Positions 1 through 7,369 of a DNA stretch of 64,000 nt are shown piece by piece; positions within the stretch are counted from its first letter, which is position 1; every line of letters begins with the position of its first letter. Both the position numbers and the translations under genes were made by a program. Below the pieces are notes generated by a model, which was not told the origin of the DNA, did no database searches, and was given only the letters and a program-made list of their open reading frames with translations. The DNA lies in contig JAPPLJ010000026.1 in the NCBI GenBank assembly GCA_028819475.1, positions 55,453 through 119,452 of the forward strand, given 5' to 3'. Source of the stretch: Rhodospirillaceae bacterium (GTDB lineage: Bacteria; Pseudomonadota; Alphaproteobacteria; Bin65).

Positions 1-988
1 CGTCGACGACGGTCGCCGGCCCGGCGGTTTCGGTCGTGCCGTAGGTCTGCATCACCGGTATGCCGCGCCGTCCGAAATCCCGGATCAGCTCCGGCGGCAC
101 CGGCGCGCCGCCGGCCATGATCCAGCGCAGGCTCGAGAGGTTTGCCCGCGCGAAGCCCGGGGCGCCGAGCAGGCCCTGGAGCATGGCGGGGACGGCGAAG
201 AAGTGGTTGACCCGCTCCGCGGCGATCAGTTCCAGAACGGCGGCCGGCTCCCAGGCCGGCGGCAGGATCGCCGTCGCGCCGGCATGGACGAAGAAGGTGA
301 CGAAGGACATGCCGCCGACATGGAACATCGGCGCCGGGATCAGGCTCGCGTCCCGGCGGCGGTAGTCCAGGGTGTGCGCCATCGTCGCCGACACCCAATA
401 CATGCCGGCGTGGGTCATCACCGCGCCCTTCGGCCGGCCCGTCGTGCCTGAGGTGTAGACCAGCAGCAGCGGGTCGGCCGCAGCCACCGGCGCCTGGTCG
501 CAAACGGCTGCGGTCGCGGCCGCTGCGCGCCTAGCGGCCGATTCTTCGGGCGGCGGCGGCATCGGTGCTTCGTCAAACTGCCAGACGAGTCCGATTCCGG
601 TCCGCGCAGCAAGTGTACGGGCAAGTCCGGCGAAATCCGGATGGGCGATCAACAGCGCCGGCTCGGCGTCCGCCAGAATCCAGGCGAGTTCGTCTGCGGT
701 CAGGCGGACGTTGAGATTGCACAGGATGGTGCCGCGGCGCGCCGCCCCGTAATACAGCGCAACGCCCTCTGCGCTGTTGCGCGAGAGCACGGCAACACGG
801 TCGCCCTTGCCGACCCCGGCGGCCGCAAGGGCAGCGGCGACCGCTTCGGCCCAGGCCTGCAACTGCCCGAAACTCAGGCGCAGCGACCCAGCGACGAGCC
901 CCGGCGTGTTGCGGTCGAGCAGGGCGCGGCGCTCCAGCAGGGCGCCGACGGTCGGGACCGGTCCGGCCGGGCTTTCAGGTCCGGTCAC
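1..988 (-). CDS. AMP-dependent acyl-CoA synthetase/ligase, partial (C-terminus outside window)
   Basis: Adenylate-forming enzyme that would activate a carboxylic acid with ATP and join it to CoA. About 329 residues are visible; the reading frame runs off the left edge. The P-loop-like motif YTSGTTGRPKGA lies near residues 176-187, and the A5-type motif QTYGTTETAG sits close to the window edge. The GTG start at 988 overlaps the TGA of the upstream enoyl-CoA hydratase as GTGA, so the two are probably translationally coupled and act in one acid-activation and beta-oxidation-like route. The substrate cannot be read from the sequence; a medium- or long-chain or aromatic acid are all possible. Confidence 0.9.
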   Translation of the reverse strand, partial: MTGPESPAGPVPTVGALLERRALLDRNTPGLVAGSLRLSFGQLQAWAEAVAAALAAAGVGKGDRVAVLSRNSAEGVALYYGAARRGTILCNLNVRLTADELAWILADAEPALLIAHPDFAGLARTLAARTGIGLVWQFDEAPMPPPPEESAARRAAAATAAVCDQAPVAAADPLLLVYTSGTTGRPKGAVMTHAGMYWVSATMAHTLDYRRRDASLIPAPMFHVGGMSFVTFFVHAGATAILPPAWEPAAVLELIAAERVNHFFAVPAMLQGLLGAPGFARANLSSLRWIMAGGAPVPPELIRDFGRRGIPVMQTYGTTETAGPATVVD

Positions 989-1839
989 GGTTTGCGGGAG
1001 GATGCATCCGGCCGCGCGGTTTCCCTGAACGGCCCGTCCCGCGCTTCGAGAAAGCCGCGCATGCCTTCCTTCTGCAGAACTTCCTGAAGCGCGCGCTGTT
1101 CCGGAAAATCGCCGCCAATCACCAGCGTGTCGGCCAGGGCGTGCTGCCGGATGGCGGTGCCGAAGCCCATCGCATCGTAGGCGGCGCGCAGGCTGCGCTT
1201 CTTCATCTGAAGGCCCCAGGGCGGTACCAGCGCCAGGCGCGACGCGGCGCGCATCGCTTCGTCCGCCAGCTCCTCCGGCGGAACCACCGCATTCGCCAGC
1301 CCCAGGCGGACCATCGCCTGCGCGTCCAGCGCGTCGCCGGTGTAATAGAACTCGTGCACCGCCTTGGCGTGGGTCAGGAAGGGCAGGATCAGAAACGGCG
1401 AAAGCGCGCCGTGGCGGATTTCCGGTTCCGCGAGCCGCGCGGTCTCCGAAACGATGGTCAGGTCGCCGGCCATGGCGATGGCGGCCCCGGTGCCGACCGC
1501 ATGCCCGTTGACCGCCGCGATTACCGGCTGGCGCAGGTGCCAGACTTTCAGGAACAGGTCGGTATTGGCGCGGATGAGGCCCTCGAGTGCCGGGATCGAG
1601 GTGTCCTCGATCAGCGACAGATCCCAGCCGGTGGAAAAGGCGCGCTCGCCGGCTCCGGTCAGGATGACGGCGCGCACCTCGCCGTCCGCCTCGAAACCGT
1701 CGAGCGCGTGGATCAGTTCACGGTCGGTGATCGTCATGCGCAGCGCGTTCAGCTGGTCCGGCCGGTTGATGACGATCCGGCCGACCGCGCCGCCGCGTTC
1801 CAGCGCATGGCGTTCGACGAGAATGTCCCGATATTCCAA
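985..1839 (-). CDS. enoyl-CoA hydratase/isomerase family protein
   Basis: Crotonase-fold protein of 284 residues, the usual family length, expected to act on an acyl-CoA thioester. The oxyanion-hole region (PVIAAVNGHAVGTGAAIAMAGD) and the second acidic position (AEPEIRHG) are recognisable. The first catalytic Glu of true hydratases (rat Glu144) is replaced by Ala in GTGAAIAM, so hydratase chemistry is not assured; isomerase or another crotonase reaction is possible. The start is TTG at 1839, supported by GGGGAGG six bases upstream. The stop overlaps the start of the acyl-CoA ligase. Confidence 0.88.
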   Translation of the reverse strand: MEYRDILVERHALERGGAVGRIVINRPDQLNALRMTITDRELIHALDGFEADGEVRAVILTGAGERAFSTGWDLSLIEDTSIPALEGLIRANTDLFLKVWHLRQPVIAAVNGHAVGTGAAIAMAGDLTIVSETARLAEPEIRHGALSPFLILPFLTHAKAVHEFYYTGDALDAQAMVRLGLANAVVPPEELADEAMRAASRLALVPPWGLQMKKRSLRAAYDAMGFGTAIRQHALADTLVIGGDFPEQRALQEVLQKEGMRGFLEARDGPFRETARPDASSRKP

Positions 1840-1985
1840 GGTCCGCCTCCCCGTCCGGTCGTCGGCCCGCGAGCCGGAACTTCTTTCACAGCGTCACTTT
1901 TTGAACTAGCATATGAAACGGTTACGAATACAGCCCAAGCGGGCGTTCCGGGATTGTCTTCGTCTCAATGGAGGAAAATTCGCTC

Positions 1986-3005
1986 ATGTATCGCACGATT
2001 TCCGTTATTGCGGCTGCCGCCGCGCTGACCGCCGCCGGCGTGGCCCAGGCGGATACCACGATCCGGCTGGAAACCTACGCCGGCCCGCGCCATGCCATGA
2101 ATACCAACGGCTGGCCGACCTGGATCAAGGACCTGACGAAAGCCAGCGCCGGCAAGGTCAAGGTCCGGATGACCTATCCGCCGATCAACCCGCGCGTCCT
2201 CTACGACCGGGTGCGCGACGGCATCGCCGACATGGCCTGGATCACCCACGGCTACACCACGGGCCGCTTCGTGCTGACCCAGATGGTCGAACTGCCGGGC
2301 GCGGACGGCAACGCCGAGCAGATGTCCCGGGCCTTCTGGCGCACCTACACCGGCCGTTTCGGCAAGCGCGACGAGCACAAGGGCGTGCAACTTGTGGCCC
2401 TGTTCACCCACGGCCCCGGCCTGGTCCACTCCCGCGGCCCGATCGCCAACATCGGCCAGGTCAAGGGCATGAAGGTGCGCACCGGCGGCGGCGTCCAGAG
2501 CCAGATCGCCAAGCGGCTCGGCATCGTGAGCGTTTCCGCCCCGGTGACCAAGGCGCAGGAAATCCTCCAGCAGGGCGTTGCCGACGGCATCTTCTTCTCG
2601 ATCGAGACGATCTACAGCTTCAAGCTGGGCGGCGTGGTAAAGCATCACTACGCGCTGCCGGGCGGCCTCTATTCGGCCAGCTTCGCCGTGGTGATGAACC
2701 AGCGTAAATACGACGGCCTGAACGCGGCCGACAAAGCCGCGCTGAAGAAGGTCGGCGGCGAGCACATGTCCGGCATCATGGGCCGGACCTGGGACGGCGC
2801 CGACAGCCTGGCGGTCGAGAAGCTGACGGCCGCGGGCAACAAGGTCGGCGTCTTCGACGCGGCGACCGCAAAGGCCGTCAAGGCCAAGTTGGCCGGGCTC
2901 GACGACTGGTGGATCAAGCGCGCCGTGGCCGAGGGCGCCAAGGACGCCGCGGACGTGCTGAAGGCGCTGCGCGCCGAGGTCCAGAAGGTCAAGAAGGGCA
3001 TGTAG
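1986..3005 (+). CDS. dctP: TRAP transporter substrate-binding protein, DctP family
   Basis: Periplasmic receptor of a sodium-driven TRAP importer, 339 residues. The ATG at 1986 is preferred over the ATG at 1968, because the earlier codon overlaps a GGAGG ribosome site (1970-1974) placed 11 bases before 1986. Residues 1-22 form a signal peptide cleaved after AQA. The mature part has the DctP pattern, including the stretch around GQVKGMKVRTGGG followed by the ligand-binding lobe. It is the first gene of dctP-dctQ-dctM. The substrate is unknown; the neighbouring CoA-ligase and Mo-hydroxylase genes would suit an organic or aromatic acid (inference). Confidence 0.92.
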   Translation: MYRTISVIAAAAALTAAGVAQADTTIRLETYAGPRHAMNTNGWPTWIKDLTKASAGKVKVRMTYPPINPRVLYDRVRDGIADMAWITHGYTTGRFVLTQMVELPGADGNAEQMSRAFWRTYTGRFGKRDEHKGVQLVALFTHGPGLVHSRGPIANIGQVKGMKVRTGGGVQSQIAKRLGIVSVSAPVTKAQEILQQGVADGIFFSIETIYSFKLGGVVKHHYALPGGLYSASFAVVMNQRKYDGLNAADKAALKKVGGEHMSGIMGRTWDGADSLAVEKLTAAGNKVGVFDAATAKAVKAKLAGLDDWWIKRAVAEGAKDAADVLKALRAEVQKVKKGM

Positions 3006-3033
3006 GCAGGACGCGCGCAAGCGCCCTGCCGCC

Positions 3034-3567
3034 ATGCCGAACGCTTCGTCCGATTCGGCGACAGAGCTTCCGCCAGCCCGCTTCACCCAGGGAATTCACC
3101 GGGTGTCCGGCGGGCTGGCGGGGCTGTTCCTGTTCTTCATCATGCTGGTCAGCGTGGTCGACGTGTTCGGCCGCGAACTGCTCAATGCGCCCCTGCCCGG
3201 CGGCTCTGAGATTACCGAAGTGCTGATGGCGGCGCTGATCTATGCCGGGCTGCCGTCGGTGTGCCGGCAGGAAAGCCATGTCACCATCGACCTGCTCGAT
3301 CCGTTGACGCCGGAAGCCCTGGTGCGGCCGCGCCAGATCGCGATCAACCTGGTCTGCGCCGCCATCCTCGCCGTCCTCGCGTGGCGGCTCTGGCTCTATG
3401 CCGTCAAGATCGCCGACTACGGCGACGTCACGGAATATCTGCGGCTGCCCCAGGCGCCCCTCATCTATTACATGGCGGTGCTGGCCGGGGTCGGCGCGCT
3501 GATCTTCCTGGCGAATATCGGGCGCTATCTGCGCGGCCATACCGAGCCGGCGCCGGGGCTGATCTAG
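3034..3567 (+). CDS. dctQ: TRAP transporter small permease, DctQ family
   Basis: Small integral membrane subunit of the TRAP transporter, 177 residues with four hydrophobic helices, as in DctQ proteins. The motif VVDVFGRELLNAPLPGGSE near residues 41-59 is typical of the family. It starts 28 bases after dctP and is followed 22 bases later by dctM, so the three are one transcription unit. Confidence 0.9.
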   Translation: MPNASSDSATELPPARFTQGIHRVSGGLAGLFLFFIMLVSVVDVFGRELLNAPLPGGSEITEVLMAALIYAGLPSVCRQESHVTIDLLDPLTPEALVRPRQIAINLVCAAILAVLAWRLWLYAVKIADYGDVTEYLRLPQAPLIYYMAVLAGVGALIFLANIGRYLRGHTEPAPGLI

Positions 3568-3589
3568 CGCGCAGCCGGCAACGCCAGCC

Positions 3590-4903
3590 ATGCTCGCCGC
3601 CGCCCTGGGCTTTGCCGTCCTCCTGGTCCTGGTCTTCCTGCGCCTGCCGATCGCCTTCGCCATGGCGCTGGTCGGCGCGGTCGGCTACGCGATCCTGATC
3701 GACTGGCCGCCCGCCTTTTCGCTGATCGCCCAGATCGCGCGCGACACGGCGGAATCCTATGCCCTCTCGGTCGTGCCGCTGTTCATCCTGATGGGCAATT
3801 TCGTCAGCCGGGCCGGCCTGTCGGAACAGCTCTACACCGCCTCCAACGCCTTCCTCGGCCATCGCCGCGGCGGCCTGGCGATGGCGACCATCGTCGCCTG
3901 CGGCGGCTTCAGCGCGATCTGCGGCTCGTCCCTCGCCACGGCGGCGACCATGGCCAAGGTGGCGATGCCGTCGATGCGCCGGTTCGGCTATGCCGACAGC
4001 ATCGCGACCGGCTCGATCGCCGCCGGCGGCACGCTGGGCATCCTGATCCCGCCCAGCGTGGTCCTCGTCATCTACGGCCTGATCACCCAGTCCGACGTCA
4101 GCAAGCTGTTCGCCGCCGGCATCCTCCCCGGCATCGTCGGGATTCTGTTCTACGTCGGCGCGGTGCAGTTCATGATCCAGCTGAAACCGGAACTCGGCCC
4201 GCCCGGCGAGCGAACGGCTTGGCCCGAGCGCTGGCGTGCCCTGCGCGACGTCTGGGGCGTGGTGCTGCTGTTCGTCGTCGTGATCGGCGGCATTTATGTC
4301 GGCGCGTTCACGCCGACCGAGGCGGCCGGCATCGGCGCGTTCGGAGCGCTGCTGTTCACCCTGTTCAAGCGGGTGCTCGACCGCCGGATGCTGTTCCGGG
4401 TGCTGGCGGAGACCGGCGTCACCACATCCATGCTGTTCGTGGTGCTGATCGGCGCGTTGATCTTCGCCAACTTCATCAACGAAACCGGCATGCCGAACCA
4501 GCTCGCGGAGTTCGTGCGTTCTCTGGCGATCCAGCCGATCTTCGTGATCTTCGGCATCATGGTGATCTACATCCTGCTCGGCTGCGTGTTCGAGAGCCTG
4601 TCGATGCTGCTCCTCACCGTCCCGGTCTTCGTACCGCTGATCGTGGCGCTCGCCGGCGGTCTCGGCATGACCAAAGTGGAAGTGCTGATCTGGTTCGGCA
4701 TCGTCGTGGTGGTGGTGACCGAGATCAGCCTGATCACGCCGCCGGTCGGCCTGAATGTCTACGTCCTGCGCGGGGTGCTGCCCGACGTCAGCACCGGCAC
4801 CATCTTCGCCGGCGTGACGCCCTTCTGGTGCGCCGACATCCTGCGCCTCACCCTGATCGTGCTGGTGCCGCCGCTTTCGCTGTTCGTCCCGTCGCTGCTC
4901 TGA
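3590..4903 (+). CDS. dctM: TRAP transporter large permease, DctM family
   Basis: The 437-residue polytopic subunit that carries the transport pathway. Family features include the glycine-rich CGGFSAICGSSLATAATM segment, GSIAAGGTLGILIPPSVVLV, and the C-terminal EISLITPPVGLNVYVL. Length and hydrophobic pattern are complete. It is the last gene of the TRAP operon and converges with the oxygenase gene 13 bases downstream. Confidence 0.94.
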   Translation: MLAAALGFAVLLVLVFLRLPIAFAMALVGAVGYAILIDWPPAFSLIAQIARDTAESYALSVVPLFILMGNFVSRAGLSEQLYTASNAFLGHRRGGLAMATIVACGGFSAICGSSLATAATMAKVAMPSMRRFGYADSIATGSIAAGGTLGILIPPSVVLVIYGLITQSDVSKLFAAGILPGIVGILFYVGAVQFMIQLKPELGPPGERTAWPERWRALRDVWGVVLLFVVVIGGIYVGAFTPTEAAGIGAFGALLFTLFKRVLDRRMLFRVLAETGVTTSMLFVVLIGALIFANFINETGMPNQLAEFVRSLAIQPIFVIFGIMVIYILLGCVFESLSMLLLTVPVFVPLIVALAGGLGMTKVEVLIWFGIVVVVVTEISLITPPVGLNVYVLRGVLPDVSTGTIFAGVTPFWCADILRLTLIVLVPPLSLFVPSLL

Positions 4904-4916
4904 GGCCGCGCGGGCT

Positions 4917-5897
4917 TCAGGACGGTCGGCCGGCGTCCTTCCGGTAGGCGTGGTTGGCGTTGAAGCTGGCGGTGAGGTAGTCGCCCCACACGACCGGATC
5001 GTAGCGCGGCGGGTTGCCGGGGCCGGTGCAGCTTTCCAGGCAGGCGACCTCGGTCTCGAAATCCGGGTCGAAGAAGAAGGGCAGCGAATAGCGGTCCCGG
5101 CCCGGCGCGTTGATGACGCGGTGTACCGTCGAGCGGAAGCGGTCGTTGGTCCAACGCATCAGCATGTCGCCGATATTGACCAGGAACACGCCGGGCAGGT
5201 TGGGCGCATCGATCCAGTCGCCGTCGCGGGTCTTGACCTGCAGGCCGCCGACATCGTCCTGCGCCAGGATGGTGATGAAGCCGAAATCGCTGTGCGGTGC
5301 GGCGCCATACTGCTCCGGGTCGGCGTCTTCCGGCGCCGGCGGATAGTGCAGGGATCGCACGAACCCCATCGGATTGCGGTAGCGCACGGCAAAGAAGCTT
5401 TCAGGCAGATCGAGCGCAGTCTCGAACAGCGGCAACAGCCGCAGGCCGAGGGTCGACATGGCGTCGCGGTAGCCGGCGAGGGCGTTCCGGAACCCGTCGA
5501 GCCCGTCCGGCCACGGGTTGACCCCGTGCAACGGCCGCCGTTCCACGACCGCCGGGTCGTCCTCCGCCAGTTCCGGACCGATCAGGAAGGATTCGCTGAG
5601 GTTCGGTTTCGCCGCATCCGCCCGGTGCTGATCCGCCATCGGCATATAGCCGCGGTGGCCCATGTTGATCCGGACCGTCAGCTTGTCGGCCATCGGCTGG
5701 CCGAAAAAGCGCTGCGCTGCGACGAAGGCGTCCCGGACGACGCGCTTCGCAACGCCGTGATTCGCGATGCCGAAGAAGCCGATCCCCTCAAGCGCAGCGC
5801 AGATGTCCGCCGCCGCGGCGGCCCGGCCTGCCTCGACGCCGGCCAGGTAGTCGTGCAGGTCGACAATGGGAATCCGGGATGCCGGAACGTCGCTCAT
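4917..5897 (-). CDS. isopenicillin N synthase-like 2-oxoglutarate/Fe(II) oxygenase
   Basis: Non-haem iron oxygenase of 326 residues in the plant-type 2OG/IPNS family. The N-terminal DIOX_N region starts with IPIVDLHDY. The iron ligands are His202 and Asp204 (PHSDFG) and His259 (STVHRV). The 2-oxoglutarate carboxylate motif RxS is Arg269-Tyr-Ser271 (DRYSLPFFF). All key residues are present, so an active hydroxylase or desaturase is expected; the substrate is unknown. It lies between the TRAP operon and the Mo-hydroxylase operon, transcribed against both. Confidence 0.9.
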   Translation of the reverse strand: MSDVPASRIPIVDLHDYLAGVEAGRAAAAADICAALEGIGFFGIANHGVAKRVVRDAFVAAQRFFGQPMADKLTVRINMGHRGYMPMADQHRADAAKPNLSESFLIGPELAEDDPAVVERRPLHGVNPWPDGLDGFRNALAGYRDAMSTLGLRLLPLFETALDLPESFFAVRYRNPMGFVRSLHYPPAPEDADPEQYGAAPHSDFGFITILAQDDVGGLQVKTRDGDWIDAPNLPGVFLVNIGDMLMRWTNDRFRSTVHRVINAPGRDRYSLPFFFDPDFETEVACLESCTGPGNPPRYDPVVWGDYLTASFNANHAYRKDAGRPS

Positions 5898-6014
5898 CCT
5901 GCCGTTTCCTCGCTGATCCGTTTCAAATTGTATCTCAATATCCTTCTGTCAGAAACCCGCTGCTGTTAACATGGCCGGACGAACGCGCCGCCGGGCGCGA
6001 CAATTTCGGGCCCG

Positions 6015-6869
6015 ATGCAGCTTTTCCACCCGACCACGATCGACGAAGCCGTTGCCCTCCTCGCCGCGCATGACGAGGCACGCTGCATCGCCGGCGGCCA
6101 GAGCCTGGTGGCGATGTTGAACCTCGGCCTGCTCGACCCGCCCGCCCTGGTTTCGCTCCGCAAGGTGGCGGGCCTCGATCGCCTGACCCGGCACGCCGAC
6201 GGCAGCGTGGCGATGGGCGCGGCCGTCACCCAGGCGGCGCTCGCCTCGGCCGGTCTGCCCGGTGCGCTGGCCGTGCTCAGCGAGGCCGCCCAACAGGTCG
6301 CCCACCCGGCGATCCGCAATTTCGGCACCGTCGGCGGCGCGCTGTGCCACGCCGATCCCGCGGCCGACCTGCCGCCCGCCTTCGTCGCCGCCGACGCCCG
6401 GCTCACCGCCATCGGGCCGGGCGGCGCGAGACGCATTCGCGCCGATGACTTTTTTCTCGACTATCTGACGACGGCGCTCGCGGAGGATGAAATCCTGACG
6501 GAAATCCGCCTGTCCCCGCCGCCGCCCGGCTCCGTCGGCGCCTACCACAAATTCGCCCGGGTCGACGGCGACTATGCCACCGTGTCGGTCGCGGTCGCCC
6601 TGACCCTGGAGGGCGGGATCTGCCGGGCCGCGCGGGTCGTGCTGGGCAGTTGCGCCGCGCAGCCCTTGCGCCTCGATGCGGCGGACGCGGCGCTGGCGGA
6701 TACGCGGCTGGACGACGAAGCCGTCGCGAGGGCCGGCGCCCTGTTGCAGGATGCCGCCGAGCCGCTCGCCGACATGCGCGGCTCCGCCGAGTATCGCCGG
6801 CGCATCATTCCCGGCCTGGTCGCGCGCACGGTCGAGGCAGCCAGAGCCAGGTCGGAGGCCCCGGCATGA
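6015..6869 (+). CDS. molybdenum hydroxylase FAD-binding subunit (CoxM/XdhB family)
   Basis: Medium subunit of a xanthine dehydrogenase/CO dehydrogenase-type enzyme, 284 residues. FAD-binding motifs are AGGQSLVAMLNL near residue 31 and TVGGALCHADPAADLP near residue 110, followed by the CO_deh_flav_C domain. It lacks the extra 4Fe-4S insertion of 4-hydroxybenzoyl-CoA reductase beta subunits. Its stop overlaps the next start as ATGA, in the M-S-L order usual for this family. Confidence 0.93.
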   Translation: MQLFHPTTIDEAVALLAAHDEARCIAGGQSLVAMLNLGLLDPPALVSLRKVAGLDRLTRHADGSVAMGAAVTQAALASAGLPGALAVLSEAAQQVAHPAIRNFGTVGGALCHADPAADLPPAFVAADARLTAIGPGGARRIRADDFFLDYLTTALAEDEILTEIRLSPPPPGSVGAYHKFARVDGDYATVSVAVALTLEGGICRAARVVLGSCAAQPLRLDAADAALADTRLDDEAVARAGALLQDAAEPLADMRGSAEYRRRIIPGLVARTVEAARARSEAPA

Positions 6870-7369
6870 CCGCGGCGGTCGTGGTCGCCCTCGCGGTCAA
6901 CGGCGAAGCCCTGAGCCCGCTTGCCGGGCCGGGCGAGACGCTGCTCGACATCCTGCGCAGCCGGGCGGAACTGACCGGCAGCAAGCGCGGCTGCAACACC
7001 GGCGTGTGCGGCGCCTGCACCGTCCTGGTCGACGGCAAGGCGGCGCGAAGCTGCCTGATGCTGGCCGCCGACTGCGCCGGGCGGGAAATCGTCACGATCG
7101 AAGGGTTGGACGGCGACCCGCACGCCGCGCTCCTGCGCGAGGAGATGGCCGGCGCCGGCGCCGTCCAGTGCGGCTACTGCACGCCCGGCATGATCGTCGC
7201 CCTGACGGACCTGTTCCGGGGCGCCGCCGAACCGCCCGACGCCGGGGCGGTGCGCCATTGGCTCGGCGGCAACATCTGCCGCTGTACCGGCTATGTCAGC
7301 ATCGTCGAGGCTGCCGTGAACGCTGGCCGCCGTGCCGTCGGGAGCGAACCCGGAATGGCCGGGCGATGA
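6866..7369 (+). CDS. molybdenum hydroxylase 2Fe-2S subunit (CoxS/XdhA family)
   Basis: Small electron-transfer subunit, 167 residues, with two [2Fe-2S] clusters. The plant-ferredoxin-type cluster uses the cysteines of GCNTGVCGACTVLVDGKAARSC. The second cluster uses CGYCTPG and the later CRCTGY. The ATG at 6866 overlaps the FAD-subunit stop, and its own stop overlaps the large-subunit start (ATGA at 7366-7369), so all three subunits are coupled for stoichiometric expression. Confidence 0.95.
   Translation: MTAAVVVALAVNGEALSPLAGPGETLLDILRSRAELTGSKRGCNTGVCGACTVLVDGKAARSCLMLAADCAGREIVTIEGLDGDPHAALLREEMAGAGAVQCGYCTPGMIVALTDLFRGAAEPPDAGAVRHWLGGNICRCTGYVSIVEAAVNAGRRAVGSEPGMAGR

Noticed and set aside
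6676..7365. Upstream extension of the Mo-hydroxylase large subunit
   Set aside because: It reads over the FAD and 2Fe-2S subunits out of their frame; ATG 7366 has the ATGA overlap and the family N-terminus.
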